Below, in pieces: positions 25,923-34,894 of a stretch of 64,000 bases of DNA. Origin of the DNA: Campylobacter sp. RM16192 (GTDB lineage Bacteria > Campylobacterota > Campylobacteria > Campylobacterales > Campylobacteraceae); NCBI RefSeq assembly GCF_004803855.2, contig NZ_CP012552.1, positions 186,001 to 250,000 on the forward strand. The letters run 5' to 3'. Position 1 is the stretch's first letter. Every line of letters starts with the position of its first letter. Under the pieces are notes generated by a model. It had not been told where the DNA came from, searched no databases, and saw only the letters and a program-made list of their open reading frames with translations. A program made the position numbers and the translations under genes.

Positions 25923-26357
25923 TTATGCTAAAAGCCCTGCGCCTTTTATCGCTTGGCTTCGCTCTTTGGCATAAATTCTTTCGCCGTCTATCACATCGTA
26001 TTTCCAGATAGGGGCGTTTGCTTTAAAGTCCTCGACAAATTCGTTGATTAGCTTTAGTGCAACCTTTCTTTGAGGGCTTACCACGCCTGCGACATACGAG
26101 CTTGTATGCACAGCCACATCGCCTTTTGAGTGAGCAAAGAGGACGTGAGCATTTTCTTTTGCCGCTTTTTCTTCCCAGCCTTTTAGCCATTTTGCTAAAA
26201 TCGGCTCATATATATCAAAGCTAAGCGCACTTATGCCGCCTTCTTCGCGCACGATGCCCACAAATGTGATAAACGCACCGCAATTTTTATCTTTAAACTC
26301 GTTATACCAAGCGTTTGTGATCTTTTCTACTTCCAAGCTTCCTTCGTAAATTTCCAT
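25923..26357 (-). CDS. moaE: Molybdopterin synthase catalytic subunit MoaE
   Basis: Large subunit of molybdopterin synthase, converting cyclic pyranopterin to molybdopterin with sulfur from MoaD. The start at 26357 (MEIYEGSLEV) is chosen because GGAGG lies just upstream and earlier codons run into moaD. Signatures are GAFITFVGIVREEGG, LSFDIYEPI (YE variant), HSKGDVAVHTSSYVAGVVSPQR and PIWKYD. The length of 144 residues is normal. It follows moaD with essentially no gap, so the two are one operon. Confidence 0.92.
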   Translation of the reverse strand: MEIYEGSLEVEKITNAWYNEFKDKNCGAFITFVGIVREEGGISALSFDIYEPILAKWLKGWEEKAAKENAHVLFAHSKGDVAVHTSSYVAGVVSPQRKVALKLINEFVEDFKANAPIWKYDVIDGERIYAKERSQAIKGAGLLA

Positions 26358-26358
26358 C

Positions 26359-26589
26359 TTAACCTCCGCAAACAGGTGGCAAAATAGAAATTCTATCGCC
26401 GTCTTTAAGTGGTGCCTCAAGAGAGCTAACTATCTCGTCATTTAAAGCTACAGCACAAATTTTAAGCCACTTGTTTAATTCAAAATTTGTATATTTATTT
26501 AGCTTTTCTTTAACTTCAGATAAATTTGAGGCTTCAAGCTTTATATTATCAAGCTTTATAGGTCCTAAAAACTCAATTTCTACCATCAT
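26359..26589 (-). CDS. moaD: Molybdopterin synthase sulfur carrier subunit MoaD
   Basis: A ubiquitin-like sulfur carrier of 76 residues ending in the diagnostic Gly-Gly (PPVCGG), which is thiocarboxylated before donating sulfur to MoaE. The beta-grasp pattern is visible (VEIEFLGPIKL, then DGDRISILPP). Directly upstream of moaE. Confidence 0.9.
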   Translation of the reverse strand: MMVEIEFLGPIKLDNIKLEASNLSEVKEKLNKYTNFELNKWLKICAVALNDEIVSSLEAPLKDGDRISILPPVCGG

Positions 26590-26639
26590 ACATCCTTTAA
26601 AAATTTATCCCATTTTAGCCTAAAATTTTTAAATTTAGA

Positions 26640-26645
26640 TATACT
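26640..26645 (+). promoter_or_regulatory. Probable -10 box of nspC
   Basis: TATACT 34 bases before the ATG at 26679, in the divergent gap with moaD. Confidence 0.35.
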
Positions 26646-26678
26646 AGTAAACTTATATTTATAACTCAAAGAGAAAAA

Positions 26679-27818
26679 ATGAAAGAAATAATAAATAGTA
26701 TAAAAACACCTGCTTATGTCTGCGAAGAGGCGCTTTTACGCAAAAATTTAGAAATTTTAAAACGTGTTAAAGATGAAAGCGGCGCGAAGATTCTAGTAGC
26801 GCTTAAAGGCTTTGCGCTAAGCGGCGTGATGGATATCGTAAGCGAATATCTTGACGGAGCTACTTGCAGCGGCTTGCATGAGGCAAAATTTGCAAAAGAT
26901 TACATAAAAGGCGAAATTCATACCTATTCGCCGGCGTTTAAAGACGAGGATATCGATGAAATTTTAGATATCTCAAAGCATGTTGTTTTTAATAGCTTTA
27001 ATCAATGGCAAAAATTTAAGGATAAAGCTCTTGGAAAAGGCGCTATATGCGGACTTAGAGTAAATCCTGAAAGTTCGGTTGCGCCGACTGATATGTATAA
27101 TCCGTGCGGCAAATTTAGCCGTCTTGGAATAACCGCTAAAAATTTTAGAGCTGATCTGCTTGATGGTATCACGGGGCTTCATTTTCACGCGCTTTGCGAA
27201 GAGAGTGCCGAGAGCCTAGAGACCGTACTTATGGCGTTTGAAGAGAAATTTGGCGAGTTTATACCTAAGATGAAGTGGATAAATTTCGGCGGCGGACACC
27301 ATATCACTAGAAAAGACTATAACGTCGATCTACTTATAAAACTAGTTAAAAATTTCCGTCAAAAATATGGAGTTGAAGTATATCTGGAGCCCGGAGAGGC
27401 AGTTGGCTGGCAGTGCGGATTTTTGATATCAAGCGTGCTAGATATCGTTGAAAACGAGAAAAATATCGCCATCTTAGACACATCAGCTGAAGCGCATATG
27501 CCTGATACCATACTAATGCCTTATCGTCCGGCTGTGCGCGGCGAGAGTAAAAACGGCAAATTTAGCTATCGCTTTGGCGGCAATACCTGTCTTGCAGGCG
27601 ATATCGTGGGGATTGACGCCGGCAATGCCGAATATAAATTTGATAGCGAGCTAAAGATCGGCGATACAGTGATATTTGAAGATCAGATCCACTACACTAT
27701 CGTAAAAAACACGACTTTTAACGGAATCAAACTGCCTGATCTGCTACTTCTTAAAGAAAACGGCGAAATAAAAACAATTAGAAAATTTGGATACGAGCAA
27801 TATAAGGATAGGAATTAA
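26679..27818 (+). CDS. nspC: Carboxynorspermidine/carboxyspermidine decarboxylase NspC
   Basis: PLP enzyme of the alanine-racemase fold that decarboxylates carboxy(nor)spermidine to the triamine. TPAYVCEEALL at the N-terminus, the PLP lysine in LVALKGFALSGVM (K~44), GLHFHALCEES (~169), NFGGGHHIT and EPGEAVGWQCGFL are visible. Length is 379 residues. It completes the route begun by the dehydrogenase at 10089-11312. It lies 9 bases before the DUF2920 gene. Confidence 0.92.
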   Translation: MKEIINSIKTPAYVCEEALLRKNLEILKRVKDESGAKILVALKGFALSGVMDIVSEYLDGATCSGLHEAKFAKDYIKGEIHTYSPAFKDEDIDEILDISKHVVFNSFNQWQKFKDKALGKGAICGLRVNPESSVAPTDMYNPCGKFSRLGITAKNFRADLLDGITGLHFHALCEESAESLETVLMAFEEKFGEFIPKMKWINFGGGHHITRKDYNVDLLIKLVKNFRQKYGVEVYLEPGEAVGWQCGFLISSVLDIVENEKNIAILDTSAEAHMPDTILMPYRPAVRGESKNGKFSYRFGGNTCLAGDIVGIDAGNAEYKFDSELKIGDTVIFEDQIHYTIVKNTTFNGIKLPDLLLLKENGEIKTIRKFGYEQYKDRN

Positions 27819-27827
27819 AGAGATAAA

Positions 27828-29093
27828 ATGATAGTTAATAAAAGCTATGAAATTGCTTCATGTGATGATGTAGAGCTTAATATCAAGCGAGATTCACTTT
27901 TGGAATTTCGTATAAGTTATGATAACGAGTGCGAGATAGAAACTGTGCTATTTGTAGTGTCAGGACTTGGCGGCGATGCAGATTCATCTTACAAACAGCA
28001 TCTGGCCGAGTTTGCTGTAAAGGAATTTGGTGTGGCTGTTGTAATTGTGAATTATCATTGTATCGGAAATAGACCTCAAGTCGGTTCTGTATTTTGTATG
28101 GATAGAATTGATCAGTACTATTTAGCTGCCAAATGCCAAGAGATAGGTATTCCTTTAAGTGGAGATCTAAGCTCTTTAGAGAGTTATCAAATGACACAAA
28201 GCATTTTGCTTGGTCTTAATCAAACACTATCTGACAAAAAAGCCAAAGGAGAACTTCCTGATGATTATTTAATGGAACTTTCCGTAACTATTCAGCCAAC
28301 TAAAAATGAATATCAAAATTTTGGTATTATGCAAGCTCAAGATCTCATAAACACACTGCTTTTTATTAAAAATTCTCCGCCATTTAAAGTTTTTGGAGCA
28401 AATACGGATAATCTTAATATTATTATGCTGGGTAGCTCACATGGTGGATATTTAGCTCACATGGCTGCAAAAATTGCCCCATGGTTAATTGACGGAGTGA
28501 TAGATAATAGTTGTTATGCAAACAATCCTTTTTCTTTTATAGGATTTGGCAAAGAGGTTGACTATAAAAAATATTATGGCTTTTCAACTACACTATTTTT
28601 TAATAATATTAATATCTTTTGCTCTGATAAGACTTATTGGACCTTAAATCAAAATTCGCCAAACTATTTCTCTGAAGCAAGGGAGGAGATACGTTATTTG
28701 TTAAATTTGGATCACTTAAAAATACAAAGTGGGTATCCAAAGCCAATTTACGTCAGTTATCACTCCGTAAAAGATACTAGTATTGCTCCAGCAAGCGACA
28801 AGGCGGAGCTTTATAAAATACTTCGAGAGTTTGGATTCGATGCTACTTTAAATATGATAAAAGATGAGAGTGAAATAGACGGTAAATTTATTAAAAATTT
28901 AGAACATGGCATGAATATGTCTATAAAAAGCCTTATTAAAAAAGAGCTATCAAAAATGATTAAAAAGCTAAAAAAAGTAAAAAAAGAGCCTTGGAACCAA
29001 AAAAGCATAAGTTATAAAAGTGTTGATTTGATATATAAATTTTATGAGATGGATGATAAGATAAATTTGGCAATTTCTAAAACAAAACAATAA
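27828..29093 (+). CDS. DUF2920 family protein (alpha/beta-hydrolase-like)
   Basis: A 421-residue protein of the DUF2920 family, which is abundant in Campylobacter, often near flagellar glycosylation genes. VVSGLGGDADSSYKQHLAEFA (residues ~44-64) and IMLGSSHGGYLAHMAAK (~201-217, a GxSxGG nucleophile elbow) suggest an alpha/beta-hydrolase fold with Ser as nucleophile. A Lys-rich tail (MIKKLKKVKKEP) follows. The substrate is unknown. It is cotranscribed with nspC, though no functional link is evident. Confidence 0.8.
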   Translation: MIVNKSYEIASCDDVELNIKRDSLLEFRISYDNECEIETVLFVVSGLGGDADSSYKQHLAEFAVKEFGVAVVIVNYHCIGNRPQVGSVFCMDRIDQYYLAAKCQEIGIPLSGDLSSLESYQMTQSILLGLNQTLSDKKAKGELPDDYLMELSVTIQPTKNEYQNFGIMQAQDLINTLLFIKNSPPFKVFGANTDNLNIIMLGSSHGGYLAHMAAKIAPWLIDGVIDNSCYANNPFSFIGFGKEVDYKKYYGFSTTLFFNNINIFCSDKTYWTLNQNSPNYFSEAREEIRYLLNLDHLKIQSGYPKPIYVSYHSVKDTSIAPASDKAELYKILREFGFDATLNMIKDESEIDGKFIKNLEHGMNMSIKSLIKKELSKMIKKLKKVKKEPWNQKSISYKSVDLIYKFYEMDDKINLAISKTKQ

Positions 29094-29218
29094 AATTCAT
29101 AAAAATATCATACTTAATTCTAGTTTTTTAAAATTTATACTATTTTGATAATAATATAAATTGATTTTGAGATTTGTTTCTAATAAAAAATAGTAAAAAT
29201 TTGTTTTCAGGAATAGCT

Positions 29219-29246
29219 CTAAAAGCCCTAAAAATAGGGAGTTTTA
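29219..29246 (+). terminator. Terminator-like hairpin after the DUF2920 gene
   Basis: CTAAAAGCCCTA / TAGGGAGTTTTA with an AAAA loop: a nearly perfect stem with one internal mismatch, ending in T-rich sequence. Confidence 0.6.
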
Positions 29247-29248
29247 AT

Positions 29249-29265
29249 TATGCAATTAAGGCATA
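29249..29265. promoter_or_regulatory. Candidate operator TATGC-N7-GCATA, copy 2
   Basis: Same arms and spacing as 2659-2675 (centre AATTAAG here). It lies 129 bases before the first gene of operon 2, compared with 120 bases in operon 1. Confidence 0.5.
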
Positions 29266-29341
29266 TTTAAGCTAAAATTAACTTTTTGGTCTTATATTTT
29301 TTTAAGTATATTTGCTAAGCTTAGTCGTAGTATAGTTTCAT

Positions 29342-29370
29342 TGTCGAAATTTAGATAAACACTTTCGACA
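29342..29370 (+). promoter_or_regulatory. Inverted repeat in the operon 2 leader
   Basis: TGTCGAAA / TTTCGACA, 8-bp perfect arms around 13 bases, ending 24 bases before the ATG. No counterpart occurs in operon 1. It may be a DNA operator or an RNA stem near the ribosome binding site. Confidence 0.45.
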
Positions 29371-29394
29371 TTTGAGATTAAAAGGGAAATAAAG

Positions 29395-30123
29395 ATGGCA
29401 AGTATGAGGGAAATAGCAGCTGCTAGAGCGCTTTACTATTCGCTTTTTTCAAGACTTTTTGTCTTTAGTATTAAAGAGGATAGATTTGATGGCGTTTCAA
29501 AAATGCTCTCTTTGATGACTACTGCTAACTTTGATGAAAATTCTGCCGCTGCCATAATGAGGCTTAGCTCAAATTTTAATGAGAAAAATCCACAAAATAT
29601 AATAGATGAATACGATAATATATTTCATGCCCCTCCAAAACCACTTAGAAATAGCCTCTCTTACTATGATGAGGGTTTTGAGATAGGAAATGTATGCGCA
29701 AAGATAAGAAAGATATTGGCGCATACGGACATTAGGAGGGATGAGAAAAATTTCAAAGAGAATGAAGATAGTGTCGGATTTGTTTTTACTCTTATGAGCG
29801 AATTTGTAAATAGAGCTGCCATAGGAGAAAGTAAGTATGAAGAGCTTGCCGGGCAGCTATTTAAAGAGATAATAAATCCATATATAGATCAATTTTGTGA
29901 AAAATTATTTATGCACGAAGAGGCTAAAATTTATAAAGATGTAGTAACGCTTCTTCAAAGCTTCATAGAGTTTGAAAGAGTGTGCTATGAGTTATCAAAA
30001 CCTCCAGTTCGTGACGAGTCAAGCAAGAAATCTTATGACAATATATCTCGTTCGGAGATGATTAGAAGAGAGAAAAATAGAGTTAGAAAAATGACAGCTA
30101 AAAATTTTGAGGGAGAGGAATAA
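29395..30123 (+). CDS. TorD-family chaperone for formate dehydrogenase
   Basis: An all-helical cytosolic chaperone of 242 residues. The TorD/DmsD signature is seen in IIDEYDNIFHAPPKPLRNSLSYYDEGF (residues ~72-98). These proteins hold Tat-signal molybdoenzymes until the cofactor is inserted. It is the first gene of operon 2 and overlaps the next by one base. It probably serves FdhA 2 and perhaps FdhA 1, whose operon lacks a chaperone. It corresponds in position to C. jejuni Cj1514c. Confidence 0.85.
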   Translation: MASMREIAAARALYYSLFSRLFVFSIKEDRFDGVSKMLSLMTTANFDENSAAAIMRLSSNFNEKNPQNIIDEYDNIFHAPPKPLRNSLSYYDEGFEIGNVCAKIRKILAHTDIRRDEKNFKENEDSVGFVFTLMSEFVNRAAIGESKYEELAGQLFKEIINPYIDQFCEKLFMHEEAKIYKDVVTLLQSFIEFERVCYELSKPPVRDESSKKSYDNISRSEMIRREKNRVRKMTAKNFEGEE

Positions 30124-30302
30124 TGGAAAAAACAAGACGTGAATTTCTCAAAAAACTTGGTTTTGCCGGAAGTGCAGCAGCTGTAGCTGCAACTGCTGCA
30201 TATTCTGCGGGATCAAATTTAAAAAGTGGGAAAAGTAAGAAAAATGAGGTGCTTTATACAAGAAGCAAAACATGGGAATTTTACTATCAACAAGCAAAGT
30301 AA
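30123..30302 (+). CDS. Small Tat-signal protein of formate dehydrogenase operon 2
   Basis: A 59-residue protein beginning MEKTRREFLKK, with a twin-arginine motif, an Ala-rich hydrophobic stretch and a tail NEVLYTRSKTWEFYYQQAK. Its ATG overlaps the stop of the TorD-like gene. It is a paralogue of 2796-3005, sharing the EVLYxxSKxWExYY tail, which is therefore the conserved functional part. Missed easily because it is short. Confidence 0.82.
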   Translation: MEKTRREFLKKLGFAGSAAAVAATAAYSAGSNLKSGKSKKNEVLYTRSKTWEFYYQQAK

Positions 30303-30329
30303 ATTTAATAAGGTATAGAAAGGGCTAGG

Positions 30330-33158
30330 ATGTCGCAAGCTAATATAGGTATTGCGCCAAGCAAAATCGGTCGTAGATCGTTTTTGAAGATGGCATCGCT
30401 TGCTACTGCCATAGGCTCTGTTAGCGGACTTGCCGCAAGCGGAGTTACAAGAGAGGCTAGTAGTGAAGAGAAAAAGAATCCATTTCCAAATTCTCGAATC
30501 GTAAAGAGCATCTGTACAGCATGTTCTGTGGGGTGTGGAGTTATTGCAGAGGTTGAAAATGGTGTTTGGGTTCGTCAAGAGGTTGCTCAAGATCACCCAG
30601 TAAGTGCAGGTGGTCATTGCTGTAAGGGTAGCGATATGATCGATATGATTCGCTCTCATTGTCGCTTAAAGTACCCTATGGTTAAAGAAAATGGCAAGTG
30701 GAAACGCATAAGTTATACTGAAGCGTTTGACAGAATAGGCGCTCAGCTTAAAAAATATAGAGAGGAAAATCCGGAACAAGTGATGTTTCTAGGTTCTGCC
30801 AAAGTTAGCAACGAACAAAGCTACTATATAAGCAAATTTGCTGCTATGTTTGGAACGAACAACCTAGATCATCAAGCTAGAATTTGACATAGTGCAACAG
30901 TCGCCGGTGTGGCGAATACTTGGGGTTACGGCGCTATGACAAACCACCTTGGAGATATCCAAAACGCAAAATCTATATTTATAATAGGCGCAAATCCGGC
31001 GGTTAATCACCCTGTTGGATTTAGACATTTCTTAAAAGCTAAGGAAAATAACGGCGCTAAGCTTATCGTGGTTGATCCAAGATATACAAGAACTGCGGCT
31101 AAGGCTGATTATTTCGCTCAAATTCGCCCGGGAACGGATATTCCTTTTATGTACGGAATGATGAATTTGATCTTTGAAAACGGCTGGGAAGATAAAAAAT
31201 TCATAGAAGATAGAACTTACGGTATAGACTTAATCCGCGAAGAGGCTAAAAAATGGACTCCTGAAGTGGTCGAGGATGTAACGGGCGTAAAAGCTAGCAT
31301 TCTTAAAGAGATAACCGAAGTTTTCGTTAAAAACAAACCGGGCTCCGTTGTATGGGCTATGGGACTAACTCAGCACACTATAGGAAGCTCAAACACTCGT
31401 ATAGCTCCTATCCTCCAGCTAATACTAGGCAACATGGGCGTAAGTGGCGGCGGATGCAACATCCTTCGCGGACACGATAACGTTCAAGGCGCAAGCGATA
31501 TGGCAAATGCTCCTGATAGCTTACCGGGATATTATGCTAAAAACGAAGGCTCTTGGAAATATTTTGCCAAGATGTGGAAGGTTGATTACGAGTGGTTGCA
31601 AGGAAATTTCGTTAAGCCTGAATGGATGTTTAAACCGGGCTTTACTCTTGCTAGATGGTGGGCTGGACCGCTTGACGGAAAGAATGGAAACGATCCTATA
31701 GATAACGCAGGAGCAAGCCTAAAGGCGCTATTTGTCATAGGAAACGGTATCACATCCACAGCTCAACAAGCAAAAGTACAAGAGGGTCTTGATAATCTTG
31801 AGCTTCTCATCCTAGCCGATCCTTTCGTAAATGAAGCGGGTATTGTTACAAATAAAAAAGATAATATATTCTTGCTTCCTTCTGCTACTCAGTTTGAGAC
31901 AAGCGGAACGGTTGTAGCCACAAACCGCTCAGGGCAGTGGAGATCTCAGGCTATCGAGCCAATGTATGAGAGCAAACCTGATCAAGAAATTTTATTTGAA
32001 CTTGCTAAACGTATAGGATTTTATGACGAATTAACCAGAACTATTCGTGATGAAAACGGTAAGATCGAGTGGCCGGAAGCCGCTACTAGAGAAATTTCAA
32101 GCATAGTAAAGAGTATAGGTCTTACGGGATGGACTCCAGAGAGATTAAAGAGACATCAGGAAAATTGGGATAAATTTGACGATCAAACTCTTATTGGTAA
32201 GCCTGGAACTGCAGTTGAGGGTGAATATTATGGATTGCCTTGGCCTTGCTGGACGACTAAGCATCCTGGAAGCCCTAATTTATATGATATAAATAAACCT
32301 GTTATGCAGGGCGGTATGGGCTTTAGAAATCGCTTTGGTTTAGAGCATAACGGCGTAAATCAGCTAGCAGGAGAGGGGTCTGCACCGGTTGGTGGAGTTG
32401 CAAGTGGCGGTTATCCTCAAATTACAAAAGAAAACATCGAAAAAGTTTTAGGCATAACTTTAACAGAAGAAGAAAGAGCCAAAATGGGCGCAAGCTGGGC
32501 TACCGATAGTAGCGGTATAATAGCCGAAAAATGTATGGAAAAGGGTATCGCTCCTTACGGAAATGCAAGAGCAAGAGCGATAGTATGGACTTTTGCAGAT
32601 CAAATTCCTCAACACCGTGAGCCAATACATTCGCCAAGAACAGATCTTGCCAAGAAGTACCCAAGCTTTAAAGATAAACCAAATCACTACCGCGTATTTA
32701 CAAAATACGAGAGCTTGCAGCAAAGCACAGATTTTGCTAAAGATTTCCCTGTAAATTTGGTTACCGGACGTTTAGTAAATCTAAATGGAGCTGGAATGGA
32801 AAATAGAGCTAGCAAATATCTAGCGCGTTTAACTCCTGAGATGTTTGCTGATGTGCATCCTGATTTGGCTGCAAAATATCAGCTTAAAAATGGCGATATG
32901 ATATGGATTTACTCTCCTGAGGGAACTAGAATTAAAGTAAAAACAAGGATAGTTCATTCTGTGGCTCCTGATATGGTATTTTTACCGTTTCACTTTGCAG
33001 GAGTTATGCAGGGCGTTGATTTGACTGGAAATTTCCCGGACGGAACTAAACCTTTCGCATCCGGAGAGAGTGCAAATACGGTTACTAACTACGGCTATGA
33101 TATAGTAACTCAAATTCCAGAAACAAAAGGCGGTCTATGCCGCATAGAAAAGGCGTAA
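30330..33158 (+). CDS. fdhA: Formate dehydrogenase catalytic subunit 2, selenoprotein (Sec186)
   Basis: Periplasmic molybdenum selenoenzyme oxidising formate. The frame runs 942 residues with TGA at 30885-30887 decoded as Sec in ARI-U-HSATVAG. A Tat motif GRRSFLKM lies near residue 14, and the [4Fe-4S] Cys set is CTACSVGC and HCCKG. A conserved SECIS hairpin follows the UGA. It is highly similar to FdhA 1 but lacks its ~40-residue insertion. It sits in a complete set: chaperone, small Tat protein, FdhA, FdhB, FdhC. The order is that of C. jejuni Cj1514c to Cj1509c. Confidence 0.95.
30885..30887 (+). other. In-frame UGA selenocysteine codon of fdhA 2
   Basis: TGA at the active-site position equivalent to Sec178 of FdhA 1, followed by a SECIS-like hairpin with the same spacing. 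Confidence 0.93.
30901..30915 (+). promoter_or_regulatory. Bacterial SECIS hairpin in fdhA 2
   Basis: TCGCC / GGCGA stem with loop GGTGT, 21 bases from the UGA. Loop differences from copy 1 (GGAGC) are at positions 3 and 5, so GG-G is the shared core. Confidence 0.8.
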
Positions 33159-33159
33159 T

Positions 33160-33780
33160 ATGAGCGATTTAACTAGATTAAAATTTTATTGCGATGATGA
33201 TAGATGTATTGATTGCAACGGATGCGCAGTAGCTTGTGACGAGGCTCACGAGCTACCTATAGGCGTTAGAAGGCGCAGAGTTATCACATTAAATGAAGGA
33301 ATTCAGGGCAAAGAAATTTCTACGTCTATTGCTTGTATGCACTGCGAAGATGCTCCATGCTCGCTTGTATGTCCTGTGAACTGTTTTTATATCAGAAACG
33401 ACGGAATCGTCCTTCACGATAAAGAAATTTGCATAGGATGCGGATATTGCTTGTATGCTTGTCCTTTCGGTGCTCCACAATTTCCAAAAAGTGGTGTATT
33501 CGGAGTTAAAGGCTCTATGGATAAATGTACTATGTGTGCAGGCGGTCCTGAAGCTACAAATAGCGAACATGAGTTTGAAGAGTATGGCCAAAACAGAATT
33601 TCTGAAGGCAAAGTGCCGGTATGTGCCGCAATGTGTTCAACAAAAGCGTTACTTGTGGGGGAATCTGCTATAATTGCACAAATCTATCAAGACAGGGTAA
33701 ACGCTAGAGGTTACGGTATAAAAGATATCAAGCAGAGCCCAACTTGGAAGATAGCCTATTACACAAAGGATAGATTATGA
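33160..33780 (+). CDS. fdhB: Formate dehydrogenase iron-sulfur subunit 2
   Basis: Four-cluster ferredoxin-type subunit of 206 residues that links FdhA to the cytochrome b. The Cys groups are CIDCNGCAVAC, CMHCEDAPCSLVC, CIGCGYCLYAC and CTMCAGG with CAAMC. It starts one base after the fdhA stop and overlaps fdhC by four bases. The C-terminal tail (GIKDIKQSPTWKIAYYTKDRL) is absent from FdhB 1 and may contact FdhC. Confidence 0.93.
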   Translation: MSDLTRLKFYCDDDRCIDCNGCAVACDEAHELPIGVRRRRVITLNEGIQGKEISTSIACMHCEDAPCSLVCPVNCFYIRNDGIVLHDKEICIGCGYCLYACPFGAPQFPKSGVFGVKGSMDKCTMCAGGPEATNSEHEFEEYGQNRISEGKVPVCAAMCSTKALLVGESAIIAQIYQDRVNARGYGIKDIKQSPTWKIAYYTKDRL

Positions 33781-34682
33781 GAAAAATATTATCTCTTTTT
33801 GCGTTTGTTATAAGCGCTTTTGCTCTAAATTTACCTGACGGCACAAATCAATACGAAAGTAATGTTTGGGCTGCAGGCAGGGTTGAAAACATAAAGCCTT
33901 ATGAAGATGGCTTTGGGCCACTCTTTACATTTATTCAAGGTAATGACTATTTCGCGTTTGGCGTTGTTGCAATAATTGCTGCCGTTGTATTTGCTTTTGT
34001 TTTGCACTTTTTAATTATAGGTCCAAAACACTTTAGTCACGATGGCAAGAAAATTTACGCCTTCGGAGTGATAGAGCGTGTATCTCATGCTCTTGCGGCA
34101 GTATCTTGGGTAATTCTTGTTCCAACCGGTATCATTATGATGTGGGGTGATCTTTTTGGCGGCGGAACATTTGTTAGGGTTTGTAAAAATTTACACGGCA
34201 TATCTACTATAATATTTGCGGTTTCTGTGCCTCCTATGATTTTATATTGGACAAAAAGAATGCTTCCTGCGATCTATGACATCAAATGGATGATGATAGT
34301 GGGTGGCTACCTTTCAAAGGTTAAGCGCCCTGTGCCAGCTGGCAAATTTAACGCGGGACAAAAGGCATGGTATTGGATAGCTATCCCTGGCGGAGTAGTT
34401 ATGATAGCAACAGGAGCTGCGATGTATTTCTTAGACTTCTCAACTCCAAACGTTGCAGGAATGCTTGGCATGAGCCAGATAGAGGTTCTTAGGCTCTCAG
34501 CTATCATCCACAATATCCTAGGTATCGTGTGTGCTGTTTTCTTCCTTGTGCATATTTACATGGCGGCAATCGCTATTCACGGAGCGATTTGGTCTATGGT
34601 TACGGGCTATAAAGAGGAAGAAGAGGTGGCTATACTTCATAGCTATTGGTATAAAGAGCTTCAAAGTAAAGGTCAAATTTAA
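33777..34682 (+). CDS. fdhC: Formate dehydrogenase cytochrome b subunit FdhC
   Basis: Membrane subunit that anchors the enzyme and passes electrons to menaquinone through b hemes. The 301-residue protein has an N-terminal signal-like segment, then membrane helices near residues 60-80, 105-130, 140-160, 195-220 and 245-265. His residues in helices (ERVSHALAAVSW, NLHGIST, IIHNILG, LVHIYMA) are typical heme ligands. It is the only fdhC in the window, so it may serve both enzymes. Confidence 0.93.
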   Translation: MRKILSLFAFVISAFALNLPDGTNQYESNVWAAGRVENIKPYEDGFGPLFTFIQGNDYFAFGVVAIIAAVVFAFVLHFLIIGPKHFSHDGKKIYAFGVIERVSHALAAVSWVILVPTGIIMMWGDLFGGGTFVRVCKNLHGISTIIFAVSVPPMILYWTKRMLPAIYDIKWMMIVGGYLSKVKRPVPAGKFNAGQKAWYWIAIPGGVVMIATGAAMYFLDFSTPNVAGMLGMSQIEVLRLSAIIHNILGIVCAVFFLVHIYMAAIAIHGAIWSMVTGYKEEEEVAILHSYWYKELQSKGQI

Positions 34683-34695
34683 AATTTATAAACAG

Positions 34696-34720
34696 GGGAA
34701 TTTGGATTCAAATTCCCTTT
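34696..34720 (+). terminator. Terminator of formate dehydrogenase operon 2
   Basis: GGGAATTTG / CAAATTCCC with a GATT loop followed by TTT, 14 bases after fdhC. Confidence 0.8.
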
Positions 34721-34894
34721 AAATTTAAAATTTAAGAAATGTGCTAAAAAATCATAACAAATAGCTTCAAGATACCCAATATTACGATATAAAATAAGTT
34801 TAAGTTTTATGCTTTATTTAAGTTAAAATCTAATACAATTCAAATGTAAATTTTAATAGAATAACTATGTTTTATTAAAATTTAAAGGAAGTCG

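Larger units (their letters stand above)
29094..29394 (+). promoter_or_regulatory. 301-base regulatory gap before formate dehydrogenase operon 2
   Basis: No gene. It holds a hairpin ending the previous operon (29219-29246), the inverted repeat TATGC-N7-GCATA (29249-29265) shared with operon 1, and a second inverted repeat TGTCGAAA-N13-TTTCGACA (29342-29370). The first ATG follows at 29395. Bases 29094-29218 show only A/T-rich sequence. Confidence 0.6.
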
